Origin: Owenia fusiformis
Taxonomy: Eukaryota; Annelida; Polychaeta; Sabellida; Oweniidae
Reading direction: 5' to 3'
DNA length: 64,000 bases
Assembly (NCBI GenBank): GCA_903813345.2
Contig: CAIIXF020000008.1
Span: 36,604,867 to 36,668,866, forward strand
Within the stretch, counting starts at the first letter, position 1; every line of letters begins with the position of its first letter. The position numbers and the translations under genes were made by a program. Shown in pieces: positions 51,755-64,000 of the stretch. The notes beneath the pieces are model-generated. The model did not search any database and was not told the DNA's origin. It saw nothing but the letters and a program-made list of their open reading frames with translations.

Positions 51755-53130
51755 ATTACTGAAATGCAATGGATCTGAAATGAAAGGTCCTCAAAATGTT
51801 CAATAATACAACATCTGATCTCCAATTGTACTTTTTGCTTATAGCCAGAAGATCAAAGAAGACTAGTGTAAGCACATATCGATGGACATCTATAAAATAT
51901 ATCTATATCGGATAATGGAAGACATATCATAGTCTCGCATCATTCAAGCCTCTTGGACAACAACCCGGGGACAACAAGAGTCCACAATGGCCTGAATATA
52001 CTGACATAGGTTCTCGGCCGATATAAAGATGGCAGCACCATCAAAATTCACTATTATCTTTTTTGGCTATGAATAAACATAGATCGTTTACCATGCCATC
52101 TTTATTTAAAAACTATTTTTATCGGCCTAAGCCCATGGGCAGCAAAACTGAGCATGCATACAGTGGCATATGGCTTCTGGTTTTTGATCAAAGTTACACT
52201 TATTTCAAATAATTCAATCACAACACAGTCTATTCTCAGAGATGTATTTTTGAGAGATTGAGACTATCTAAACACTACTATACCTAACACCTAGAAATGC
52301 ATAAGATACTTTGTTTGTCCAATTGTATTGTTTAGTATATTTTTGAAAGTACCTTATTAACATCTAACTTTCAACCGATAAACCATTAATAAGGAACAGA
52401 CAAATAAAAACAAATACATAATCATTACTAATAAGCCAAATTGGTTGCTCATGAACACCAAATGCAAGGTATAGTAGAGTGTATCTATGGTGTCATATTT
52501 TAATGACTCAGCAGTAATAGTACTTACTTTAATAAGAGATTCTGGCCACTTGTGCTTACTTAAAAATAACTTATGAAAACATGAAGAATAACAAATATAG
52601 ATTTCACTCACTTCGATATATATTTAATATACGTGTATGGCAAAAAAAATCTCACTTATATTTTCATAAAAACTTGTACTTTTAAAATTGTAACTTTATT
52701 GTTAACGAAGCTAGCAGCTGTTTACTTGACTAGTGTCAATGCGCCTGTAATATAAGTTCATATGAAATCCACGTGGGAAATAAAGATACATACATACATA
52801 GAAATTCCTACATGACACTGAGCATAGGCTCGGGTGTAATCAATTAATGTATACATGTGTTTTTGTATTTATTTTATTGTTAATCGTATTAATACAGAAG
52901 TTCAATCAATATTCATTTTATATTTTGAATGTGCACTTTTATGCATATATGTATATAATGTATAGTAGGACAAACCATGTTATATATCTAGTATTTGTTA
53001 AATTATGTATATATTTTGTATATATTGTTATACTGTTGTAATAAACCTCTTTTATATAAACACAAAAACCAGCTGTGTTTGCCTTTCATAAATGTCTTCA
53101 TGGGCGTAGCCAAACTGCCAAAGTTTTAGC
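51755..53130. other. ARF 3' flank
   Basis: Possible poly(A) signals AATAAA near 52779 and 53040. Contains the second small TIR element (52012-52140). No other gene seen. Confidence 0.4.
52012..52140 (+). mobile_element. Small TIR element, copy 2
   Basis: Shares CGATATAAAGATGGCAGCAC and CATGCCATCTTTATTTAAA with 50905-51030 in the opposite orientation, so ARF exons 3-4 lie between inverted copies. Confidence 0.65.
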
Positions 53131-53188
53131 AGCTATACAGGGCGTATAAAAAACGCAACAAGTAGTTATCTCGTAGAATCAAAAAACT

Positions 53189-53728
53189 CACTGGTGATCC
53201 GCTCGATTACGCTGGTTACCGAAACGGTTCGTTTTGGTAACAAAATGTCGGAACGTCGAAGGTATTATTTTTCCTTTTTCCTTATTTCACGCGTTAAAGG
53301 CAGAATCCCAACGACGTTTTTATTCACAAACGTGTATCAGCATCATATTGTTTAGAAAATGTACATGTTTGCGAAAAAATAGCTCAGAAGACAACAGAAT
53401 CGTCTATTTAATTCCTCACTGAAGTTACATAAACGGTTTGGGTTAAAAGTGCAGATCTTAACTGTTTTTCGAACAACCGTAAAGTTATGTAACTTAAAGT
53501 GAGGAATTAAATCGACGATTCTGTTGTCTTCTGAACTATTTTTTCGCAAATATGTACATTTTCTTCAACATATGATACTCATACACGTTTGTGTTAAAAA
53601 TGTCGTGGGAATTCTGACTACAACGTGTGAAATAAGGAAAAAAGAAAAATCGTACCTCCGATGTTCCAACATTTTGTTACCAAAACGAACCGTTTCGGTA
53701 ACCAGCGTAATCGAGTGGATCACCAGTG
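53189..53728. mobile_element. Foldback element, CACTGGTGATCC family, complete copy
   Basis: A 540-bp palindrome starting CACTGGTGATCCGCTCGATT and ending with its complement. The arms share TTTTGGTAACAAAATGTCGG, AGAAGACAACAGAATCGTC and the central CATAAACGGTTTGGG. AAACT at 53184-53188 and 53729-53733 is the target duplication. Confidence 0.88.
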
Positions 53729-55194
53729 AAACTAATGATGACTAGTAGCTACATCAATTTCATTCAATGTACCATGGAGCCACGTCTCTCCTCTTTGCAA
53801 TGATATGCCATTCATTCACATGTGTTAACAGTTAATGTTGGGTAAGAAATCCTTCCATTTGCACAGTGGGTCGAAATCGGCTCTGGACCAAGTTTTAGAT
53901 ATTGCAAAAATCAGTGCAAGGGCTAAGTGCCAATGGAAGTTCCCCTTACTTGAATACAGGAGTTTAGCCTAGCTAAATAGTTGAAAATACTCTATAAACA
54001 GCCAATAGATGTCTAGCCCATTTTCAGGAAAAGAATCTTAGGCCTAAAGCAGTTCCCCATTGAACCAACATGTAAAACATCACATTTATACTATGATTTT
54101 AACATCATAAAGCTACCATTTCTGTTTCCTCATTCATTTAGAAAATCAAGAGATTTTTAGGTTAGATCTTATATATCATTGGTATGAAGTTTTTTAGTCT
54201 TTTAAAACAACATAAATAATGGAAAATAAAGATGAATATTGGCTATTTTATTTAAAATATTTGGCTTGATGTTGGTCAGCTTAAATCACCAAAATGACCT
54301 GGGGTCAATAAGTTTATATAGCCACCAGTAAGATACTGCTTGTTTTAAGTGCAGCTTGAATTACAATGTTTACTATTGTCCACATACTGATACAGGATAA
54401 AAGGTTAAGTTAACTAGATAGTTAGAGACCATTCAGATATTTGATGCAGGATTTGAAAGTTTAAATTCAGACATAGTTTTATAGCTAATCCCAAATAATT
54501 TATTCGCAGACTCAGAAACTGATCCAATATGCCAACTTACACTTATATTTGACATCATTGAAAATGTTTCTAAAGTTTTTTTCTCCAGACATTTTTATTA
54601 ACGAACACTATAAAATGTAATCATAGATGTTAGATATCTTGTACTTTCAGAAGAAATACTAAGAAGAAAGTTCACATGATTGTAATGTATGGCCCTGTAG
54701 TGACCCTTGACCAATTAGTCACTTTCAAGTTATATAACAGTTGGAAAAGATATATCTTTGATGTTTTTTAAATAGATAACAATCGTATAATGACCTATGG
54801 CCCTGGAATCTTTTTAAATAAAAATAATTTTTTCAAAGAATCAGAGAAAAGGGTGAAAAATCTAGAGAATCCCCATACCTTCTATGTTATCATTTCCTGA
54901 ATTTTTATCATACTGCCATCTATAAATGGAATTAGCTTAGGCTAAAAGGGCTTATTGTTGCGACTTTTTCTTTTGGAGCTATCTCATGAGCATCTTGCTC
55001 ACAATTCCTCTACCAGATATTGCAAAACCTCGAGAAAGAATTGCCCATGGGCTGCTTTTCTCTGCCTTTAACCCACAGATGACTCAGGGCTGAACCATGC
55101 ATGACGTGGATAGATGAGCGAATCTTATGTGCAAGAAAGTGGTGGCAATTTGGAGGGGTATAGGATGTATTCTTGCAAGTGTGAACACTTTACT

Positions 55195-55640
55195 GTCTAT
55201 GCCACACCTGTCATACCTTCTTTCAATAGCCCCTATGCCCCTTGTACTGACTTTTAGGATGTTTAAAACTTGGGTCCGAGCTGAGTTTTGCCCCGCTTTG
55301 CAAAATTAATGATTATTCGCCCAGCCATGACTCCCTGTGAATGAATTATATTCCATTGCAAAGACGAGTAATTTGGCTTTTTGGTGCATTGAATGAAAAG
55401 GATGCAGTCAGCATTGATTTTATGTTTTCTTTCAATATTGCATCGGGCTTCGTACACAGACTTTTGCGATGTTTATCAGTTTATAACTTGGTCCCAAACT
55501 AATTTTGGCCCACTTTGCAAATGGAATGATTACTCGCCCAACTATGACCAAAAATCAATGAATAATATATCATTGTAAAGAGGAGACACATGGCTGTATG
55601 GTGCATTGAATGAAATCAATGCTGTTATCACTGGTTTTGT
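55195..55640. repeat. ~200-bp tandem duplication
   Basis: Two diverged copies share AACTTGGTCC, TTTGCAAA, ATTACTCGCCCA, CATTGCAAAG and GGTGCATTGAATGAAA. Confidence 0.65.
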
Positions 55641-55689
55641 GCTTTTCCGAGATAGCAATCTGTTGCGTTTTTTTGATACGCACTGTATT

Positions 55690-56378
55690 TCAAAAACAAT
55701 CTGTTATACTGTAACAGCTACTATTACACAATGAATGCAGAATATCTGACACTTATTTGAACTGTGGGTTTTCTGCACAACTGTACTGTAGACTATCACA
55801 AGGACTAATACACATTTCTACCAAAATTGTTAAATGGAAAGGTCTCATACTCTCACAGTTTGAGCCAAATTAGAGGAATCATCACTTGTAAAAAAGGTTA
55901 TAAACCATCTTACTGTCTAAGTAATTGAAGTTTTTATAATTTGTTACAGACGCAGGACGAAAACCCCCGTCACAAAAATGGAGACCACAACAACGTCACC
56001 ACCTTTGGTGACGGCATAAAATGTCAACTCGTGAATTTCCACAGTTAGTAATCGATTTGAATATACCATGTCCCAAAAATTGTACACAAATGAAACGCAA
56101 ATACTTCTTTGAGAAGTCTTACTTTGCAAGATTAGCTGTCAAAAATTCATAGAAATTTGACATTCTCTTAATGACCTAAATAGAGTTTGTGATGGTAAGA
56201 AGCTTTTCTCTAAAACCCAATAGTTAGTTATTTAATTGTTTCAAGAATATTCTATCACCCAGAGTTACTAGTATTCTTATCAGTACAATTTTTGGGACAG
56301 CCTAACATTTCTCTCCGTTTCCCAGCACATCTTTTGCAATATGCACATAATAATAATAATAGATTCTCGTTTCAATGA
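55690..56378. other. Intergenic DNA downstream of RPS27A, no gene seen
   Basis: A short GTCACCACCTTTGGTGAC hairpin near 55995-56012. Nothing else recognised. Confidence 0.5.
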
Positions 56379-56384
56379 TTTATT
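56379..56384 (-). terminator. RPS27A poly(A) signal
   Basis: AATAAA on the minus strand, 38 bp past the RPS27A stop codon, a normal distance for a ribosomal protein gene. Confidence 0.7.
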
Positions 56385-56421
56385 CTGTGTATCTGTACAT
56401 AAGAATCGGATCAGAGTCTAT

Positions 56422-57918
<1,497 letters not shown>

Positions 57919-58074
57919 CTAAAACAGATTTTCAGGTCTTTGCAACCTTCAAAGTTGAAGTTACAGCATTGACTGATAAGTTTATTCTACAAGATAATTA
58001 ATAACATTGTAGCTCAATATGGAGCAGCCTCAGGGTTATGTTTCTATTTTCACGATTTCATGCCACAAGTTTTA

Positions 58075-58139
58075 GGCAGAATCGTTATGACCTTTTTGGT
58101 GACAAATTTGAACTACAAAAGGTCGTGAAGATTCTGCCG
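58075..58139. other. Imperfect hairpin in RPS27A 5' intron
   Basis: GGCAGAATCGTTATGACCTT pairs with AAGGTCGTGAAGATTCTGCC across a short loop. Probably the core of a decayed foldback element. Confidence 0.45.
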
Positions 58140-58556
58140 AAACAAAGAGAGAAAATTGTACCATCGAGGCCGATCCATTTTGTTTCCAAAACAGATCCAC
58201 TCTCATTCACCACAGTGATTGATGCTATATGTATCCAGGCTTATCTTGGATTTTGAGAGATTTAGGCAGAATCTTAGATGGGGATGCCCAGTGTAAAAGA
58301 AATTATGGTCCCCTTTCTTTAAGGCCCTTTCTGGCCCTGATTGTGGATACGATAATAAGGGAAAGAGTTGTATTTAGGTCACCATATATTATCAATGGAA
58401 AGTAGGACCATAATTTGATAGGACCTCCTACCCTTTTACATCGGCTCTTTATTAGAAGTAAGAATGGATCCATTCACACAAGACATAAGGTCCATAATAT
58501 CAGTCATGTGCCAGTAATCTGTTCATTTTTGGCTTGCCAAAGTTGACAATAAGATA

Positions 58557-58794
58557 CAGGCCCGTAGCCAGGGGGGGGGGGGGGGGTTCGAGCGTCCCCA
58601 CCTGGCCAAAAATTATTTCAAAATCATGCAGTTTTTCACCATTCTGAGCACTTTATAATTGATATTGGCCATTTTTGGACCAAAATTGTCACAACACAAG
58701 TGAACCCCCTGGAATTTTTCAATAAGTGAACCTCCCCTCGAACAGGAGCTGAATCTGGCTGCGGATATGTGGGCAAATCCTGGCTACGGGCCTG
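58557..58794. mobile_element. MITE, GGCCCGTAGCCAGG family, copy 2
   Basis: CAGGCCCGTAGCCAGG at the left, CCTGGCTACGGGCCTG at the right. AGATA at 58552-58556 and 58795-58799 is the 5-bp duplication. It sits in the RPS27A 5' UTR intron. Confidence 0.85.
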
Positions 58795-59060
58795 AGATAG
58801 TTTAGTACTTTGCAGGTAGAATATAGAGGTATCAAGACAATCTTTTAGAAGAGTTATTCTCTTTGGCCTTTCCCGGCAAAAATTGTTCAATCGACCTTTG
58901 TAAAGTAAGACATTTCGGTGATCTCTACCGGCACACATTATTGAACAGTTGTTCTCCATTTAATAATGATTGTAATGCAATTGAAAAATATATAGTTTTG
59001 GTCAATAATATGGGCATAAATTAGGCATAAGTCAACAAAATATTTCCAAAATTTTCTCAC

Positions 59061-59086
59061 CCTTCTCTCGCTTAGGTTACAGGAAG
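59061..59086 (-). other. Probable non-coding first exon of RPS27A (TOP-type)
   Basis: Minus strand CTTCCTGTAACC to GAGAAGG, then a GTGAGA donor at 59060-59055. It would join the acceptor at 57890. The pyrimidine start CTTCC fits the 5' terminal oligopyrimidine tract of ribosomal protein mRNAs. The exact start is inferred. Confidence 0.5.
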
Positions 59087-59172
59087 TAAAAGAACGAACG
59101 TGGGGACGGGTTCAACTTTTGTAAATTACGGAACATAGTCTCAAACCCGGAACCTTCGAGACTATTTTCATC
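59087..59172. promoter_or_regulatory. Compact bidirectional promoter, RPS27A / TTC7
   Basis: Only about 86 bp separates the presumed RPS27A start site from the TTC7 start codon, so the promoter elements must overlap. No TATA box. The ACTTCCTG at the RPS27A cap region also fits an ETS/GABP site. Confidence 0.5.
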
Positions 59173-62100
59173 ATGGCGGCCAAAACAAAAGTTCATCGAC
59201 TCGAATCTGAGATCGAAAAGAGTCGATCTGAGGCCAAATGGGGCAAATGTATAGAATTAGCAGCTCAGGTCACAAGTAAACAACCTAGTCTAGGTATGTG
59301 GTACATTGTGTTGTCATCTCGTCCAAGTAAAAGTACATAAATCTGCACAGGAAATTTCGAATATTGAAAAATAATTTTTAATTTTTTGTTTCTCAGCTCA
59401 GGAACTTGTAGTATCGACTGATAACTACAAATAGCAGATTTTCCCTGAAAAACAGTGAGTTCAAACTGTGTTTATTGTCTTTTAGAGCTAAAATAGTCAG
59501 GATATTGGTTGCCACTGTTCTTCCAGGTTGCCACTGTACTGTTGTCGCGATAATCGACATATCACGATATGCATCACCAAAAGTGGTCCTGCCGATGCAT
59601 TGATGTCTGTAACAAAACATCGTTTTATTAAGAAAAGTTAAATCTGCTAAAATTCACATTTTCTTATCCCGTGGTGACGCAAATGTTTTTCCGTTCTTAT
59701 TCATTAATTCGTTTTGAAATGTTATGAGATATTATTTCACTTTTAAATGTTTCAGTTTGTCGAAACTGACCAGTGACCTCCAATTTTTCACTTAATTTTC
59801 ACTACACCATTACTGGAAGTACCAAAGTACTATTAGATCTATTGCATTCAGTATTTTAGTGCATTTGTGTTTCGTATTTCAGTTCACTTTTCTCCGTCCT
59901 TTTTCAGTTGTACATCGTGATGTGCATCAATGTTTACTCCTGAAATTGCCAATTAATCGATGTACGATTATGGCACATCGAGACAAATTTAGTTGCCACT
60001 GTAGATGCATGTGTTGATACAAGTGATTTCAGTTTTGAAAAAAAGTGGAAATTTCATCCTGTGTGTGTATTAAGTTTACTCCCGTCGAGAGCTACTTAGA
60101 TTTTGAAAGTATAGCTCTCTATCGCTAGAATCAACAGCTTAAGAATCCTGACTTCAAAGAAAATTCCAGGGAATTCAGCTGACTCATGTTGCACATTATA
60201 TACCTGAAAATGTATCCTACATCGCCGTCTTTCATTCAGCTCAACTATAGAACGTCTCACTGCCCTATGTATCGATCAGGACTTCATTTTATTGGTCGTG
60301 TCAAAAGTTTTGGCCAGGTGTATTCAATATGGCGGCTTGACGTTTCCCAAGTTGGGCATGCGTCGATAATATTTCCGTTTAACCGCCATATTGGAAATGG
60401 GTATCAAACAATGAATTCAAAAAACGATTAGAACTCCTGATCGCCATAGAAGCACATCCGCGATCCTACATGCACGGGGAAAGTAGACACATATGTACAC
60501 ATATGTAGGCTACAGTTTGAGACAAACAGTAAGCCGCTGAATGGCGCTGATCAAATTTAGATGTCACAATTCTTCAGCTGGAGATCCTCACGATGGAGAG
60601 CTATACTTTCAAAATCTAACATGGTAGCTCTCGACGTGAGTAATATTAAGTCACTTCCAGTTGAATTTTTACAAAAGTAGAAAATGTCACTTCTAAATTG
60701 GCTTAGGTTTTGTGGATGTTCAAAATGTGCAGGAAGTTCTTGAAAGTTGCATCGAACAGAACCTGTTTGTTACCAGTATATGGAAGTTGTTCTGTCAGAC
60801 CAATGTCCTAGCCCTAATGTCTACCAAATTAAATAGCTGCAGATATACAGCTGTATATGTTACCAGTATATGGAAGTTGTTCTGTCAGACCAATGTCCTA
60901 GCCCTAGTGTTTACCAAATTAAATAGCTGCAAATATACAGCTGTATATGTTACCAGTATATGGAAGTTGTTCTGTCAGACCAATGTCCTAGCCCTAGTGT
61001 CTACCAAATTAAATAGCTGCAAATATACAGCTGTATATGTTACCAGTATATGGAAGTTGTTCTGTCAGACCAATGTCCTAGCCCTAGTGTCTACCAAATT
61101 AAATAGCTGCAAATATACAGCTGTATATATGTTACCAGTATATGGAAGTTGTTCTGTCAGACCAATGTCCTAGCCCTAGTGTCTACCAAATTAAATAGCT
61201 GCAAATATACAGCTGTATATGTTACCAGTATATGGAAGTTGTTCTGTCAGACCAATGTCCTAGCCCTAGTGTTTACCAAATTAAATAGCTGCAAATATAC
61301 AGCTGTATATGTTACCAGTATATGGAAGTTGTTCTGTCAGACCAATGTCCTAGCCCTAGTGTCTACCAAATTAAATAGCTGCAAATATACAGCTGTATAT
61401 GTTACCAGTATATGGAAGTTGTTCTGTCAGACCAATGTCCTAGCCCTAGTGTCTACCAAATTAAATAGCTGCAAATATACAGCTGTATATGTTACCAGTA
61501 TATGGAAGTTGTTCTGTCAGACCAATGTCCTAGCCCTAGTGTCTACCAAATTAAATAGCTGCAAATATACAGCTGTATATGTTACCAGTATATGGAAGTT
61601 GTTCTGTCACACCAATGTCCTAGCCCTAGTGTCTACCAAATTAAATAGCTGCAAATATACAGCTGTATATGTTACCAGTATATGGAAGTTGTTCTGTCAG
61701 ACCAATGTCCTAGCCCTAGTGTCTACCAAATTAAATAGCTGCAAATATACAGCTGTATATGCTACCAGTATATGGAAGTTGTTCTGTCAGACCAATGTCC
61801 TAGCCCTAATGTCTACCAAATTAAATAGCTGCAAATATACAGCTGTATATGTTACCAGTATATGGAAGTTGTTCTGTCAGACCAATGTCCTAGCCCTAGT
61901 GTCTACCAAATTAAATAGCTGCAAATATACAGCTGTATATGTTACCAGTATATGGAAGTTGTTCTGTGAGCCCAATGTCCTAGCCCTAGTGTTTACCAAA
62001 TTAAATAGCTGCAAATATACAGCTGTATATGTAATACCAGTATATGGAAGTTGTTCTGTCAGACCAATGTCCTAGCCCTAGTGTTTACCAAATTAAATAG

Positions 62101-63109
62101 CTGCAAATATACAGCTGTATATGTTACCAGTATATGGAAGTTGTTCTGTCAGACCAATGTCCTAGCCCTAGTGTCTACCAAATTAAATAGCTGCAAATAT
62201 ACAGCTGTATATGTTACCAGTATATGGAAGTTGTTCTGTCAGACCAATGTCCTAGCCCTAATGTCTACCAAATTAAATAGCTGCAAATATACAGCTGTAT
62301 ATGTTACCAGTATATGGAAGTTGTTCTGTCAGACCAATGTCCTAGCCCTAATGTCTACCAAATTAAATAGCTGCAAATATACAGCTGTATATGTTACCAG
62401 TATATGGAAGTTGTTCTGTCAGACCAATGTCCTAGCCCTAATGTCTACCAAATTAAATAGCTGCAAATATACAGCTGTTTATGCCAAAAATAGCAAAAAC
62501 GCCAAATTAAGTAGTATCAAATTTACCCAATCTACAGTAACCTCAATATACACCCGTCATCTCATTGATTTTCTCAGTACCCGTCACCTCAGTTTTAAGC
62601 AAATGTCATCTCTGTCAATGTCATCCATTGTGAATCTCAATTACCAAAGACACTTTATAAGCTGATCTTGCTGGAGTAAATTTGACCTGACCCCCATTCT
62701 AGAATAACCCAGTACGCAACCTGTGAAAGACATTACATACTTCCTCAATTTCACGAATTTTTAAATACCTGTCAATGGCAATATATTGATGTTTGCATAT
62801 GTTTTATGGTAAGTCATTAGGGTCTGAAATTACAACGGCAAGTTCCGAAATCTGTTCTGTGCCAGCCCTACTTGTTACATCCACGCTTTTGCTTTTGGTA
62901 AAAGCAACCTTATTGACTGTGGTCTGCTGTAAATGAAAACTGTATTTGTACTCACTTTAGAGCTGTTGGTGAAACTAGTAATAGGCCAGAGCAGACTTGA
63001 GCAGTACTTGGAAGAAAATCCACCCTCAGAGAAGAACACCATTAAAGCAAGAAGTGGACTGCGTGACGTCGTGGCTCAATTCACACAAGTCATACATGCC
63101 AATCCAAAG
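59173..63109 (+). CDS. ttc7: TTC7 (tetratricopeptide repeat protein 7), first two exons, partial
   Basis: Exon 1 (59173-59293) and exon 2 (62961-63109) join in frame to 90 codons, and the gene continues beyond the window. MAAK, LESEIEKSRSEAKW and ELLVKLVIGQSRLEQYLEEN line up with the N-terminus of vertebrate TTC7A/B (MA-K, LE-EIERCRSE--W, ELLLGESKLEQYLKE). TTC7 with EFR3 and hyccin/FAM126 holds PI4-kinase III alpha at the plasma membrane. Intron 1 (3.7 kb) contains a 1.7-kb 90-bp satellite. The start codon lies next to the RPS27A promoter. Confidence 0.87.
60769..62482. repeat. 90-bp satellite, 19 copies, in TTC7 intron 1
   Basis: The unit runs GTTACCAGTATATGGAAGTT to TACAGCTGTATAT. Copies start at 60769, 60859, 60949, 61039, 61131, 61221 and then every 90 bp to 62031, then 62123, 62213, 62303 and 62393. 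Copies differ by a few substitutions, and two carry +2 inserts. The plus strand stays open because 90 is a multiple of three; the encoded 30-residue repeat (VTSIWKLFCQTNVLAL and so on) is not credible as a protein. Confidence 0.95.
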
Positions 63110-63348
63110 GTAAATTCTAACTTGGCTTCTATGTTGATCCCATGGGATATTTAACTAAGTGACATTTATAATATATGTGTAGCATGTATTAAAATCATTG
63201 AAATTTTACTCAGTAGTTTTACACTACATGTATATATTAAAGGTCACAACTGTTGAAAGTACCTTTAATGTACACGGGGGATAAGCAAAACGAGGGCGAA
63301 GCCACGGACTGCGACTCGCGTAACTTTACACCGCAGCCCAGCGCCAAA

Positions 63349-63404
63349 ATGGAGGGACATCCGGCAGTGCCTTCTGCTTCTTCCGACAAAATAGAGAAAT
63401 CCAG
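63349..63404 (+). other. Candidate first exon of another transcript (weak)
   Basis: An ATG in a locally CpG-rich stretch (63280-63345) opens a short frame (MEGHPAVPSASSDKIEKS) that stops at a GTATTT donor. It does not match the next expected TTC7 segment. It could be a nested first exon or chance. Confidence 0.2.
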
Positions 63405-63409
63405 GTATT

Positions 63410-64000
63410 TTAAATGCTATCGTAGTGTCTAATCGGTGACCAAAATATTACTCTGTATCTACTGTTGGTCTGTAGATAAGAAAATAAGCAGTTGTCCAGA
63501 TCAAGCTAAAACAGTAGCAAAGTTCTGATTTTACCTGTAAAATATGTGCATATTATTTAATTTACTATACATTTGAAAGGAGTTTTAACACGTTTCTGAT
63601 ATCTAAAGGTTAGTTGAGGCTCCGAGTATAATTCGTGAAAATGATTTGATAATAGAATGTGTTCATGAGGAGAAAATTAGATTCAAACTGCGCATTCATA
63701 GTGGACGCAGTCCAGTAAACAAAGCTATTTCAACAACGCAACACAGCCTCCATTGATATTCTAAGCAACGCAGTCCAGCCGCGAACACGAAATAAATAAG
63801 ATAGTGTAAACTATATTCCTACGCTATTATTGTTTCAGGAAAAGAAAGTCAGCATCCAGATTATCATTCAAAGTTACGTTCATTAACATATATCTATTAC
63901 CTGAATCAATGTCCCAAATTGCTATATTGTATCGTTTAAGACCTAGAAATATGGCAATTCAATAGCGTATTTGGCAGAACAGTCGAGCGCAAGATGACAA
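63410..64000. other. TTC7 intron 2, no exon seen
   Basis: Repeated CGCAGTCCAG near 63703-63712 and 63769-63778 is the only pattern I see. Confidence 0.4.

Larger units (their letters stand above)
53138..55685. mobile_element. Tc1/mariner-like TIR element without transposase
   Basis: The left end is CAGGGCGTATAAAAAACGCA followed by GTTATCTCG. The right end, reversed, is CAGTGCGTATCAAAAAAACG followed by CTATCTCG. TA sits at both borders (53136-53137, 55686-55687). Near the right end is a tandem pair of about 200 bp (about 55195-55640). The interior has no transposase frame. A separate foldback element is nested at 53189-53728. Confidence 0.55.

Noticed and set aside
60769-62482. CRISPR array or coding repeat protein
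   Set aside because: Uniform 90-bp tandem units without spacers, in an animal intron.
63349-63404. TTC7 exon 3
   Set aside because: The peptide does not fit the TTC7 segment expected after exon 2; listed only as a weak candidate first exon.

Overview
The window is nuclear DNA of an animal, most likely a marine invertebrate. The genes have GT-AG introns, the DNA is AT-rich, and it is crowded with transposon families. Several repeats look like the pearl/HINE-type elements described from bivalves, so a lophotrochozoan is my best guess, but the sequence alone does not settle the phylum. There is no operon structure, CRISPR array or bacterial feature.

Genes, left to right. (1) An RMDN-family TPR protein, seven coding exons on + (9395-23151), 368 aa. 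(2) A type II membrane SGNH/GDSL-like protein, three exons on + (34481-38813), 409 aa. (3) Rab4, seven coding exons on - (48590-43408), 211 aa. (4) An ARF/ARL GTPase, four exons on + (49103-51754), 188 aa. (5) Ubiquitin-ribosomal protein eS31 (RPS27A), three coding exons on - (57873-56422), 157 aa, plus a probable TOP-type non-coding first exon near 59061-59086. (6) The first two exons of TTC7 on + (59173-63109), running off the right edge. I spliced all of these by hand and every exon junction keeps frame. Rab4/ARF and RPS27A/TTC7 are head-to-head pairs with short shared promoter regions. Rab4, ARF, RMDN and TTC7 all belong to families working in membrane traffic, organelle contact or phosphoinositide supply; that they sit close together is an observation, not evidence of a shared pathway.

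Mobile DNA fills most of the rest. At 1486-8917 lies an apparently very recent LTR retrotransposon: two 2,007-bp LTRs without visible differences, a tRNA-Leu primer site, and one 1,112-aa Gag-protease frame with no reverse transcriptase or integrase. A 5'-truncated LINE fills part of RMDN intron 1. RMDN intron 5 holds a three-deep nest: a pearl/HINE-like repeat, a LINE fragment inside it, and a 954-bp palindromic foldback element inside the LINE. Another foldback family (TIR CACTGGTGATCC, 5-bp target duplications) is present three times. A roughly 7.5-kb composite with inverted ends (26972-34440) carries a CXC-type cysteine-rich gene fragment. TTC7 intron 1 contains a 19-copy, 90-bp satellite that resembles a dispersed MITE elsewhere in the window.

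The best leads are the Gag-protease-only LTR element, the palindromic 5-bp-TSD families, the pearl/HINE-like monomer arrays, and the satellite/MITE link.
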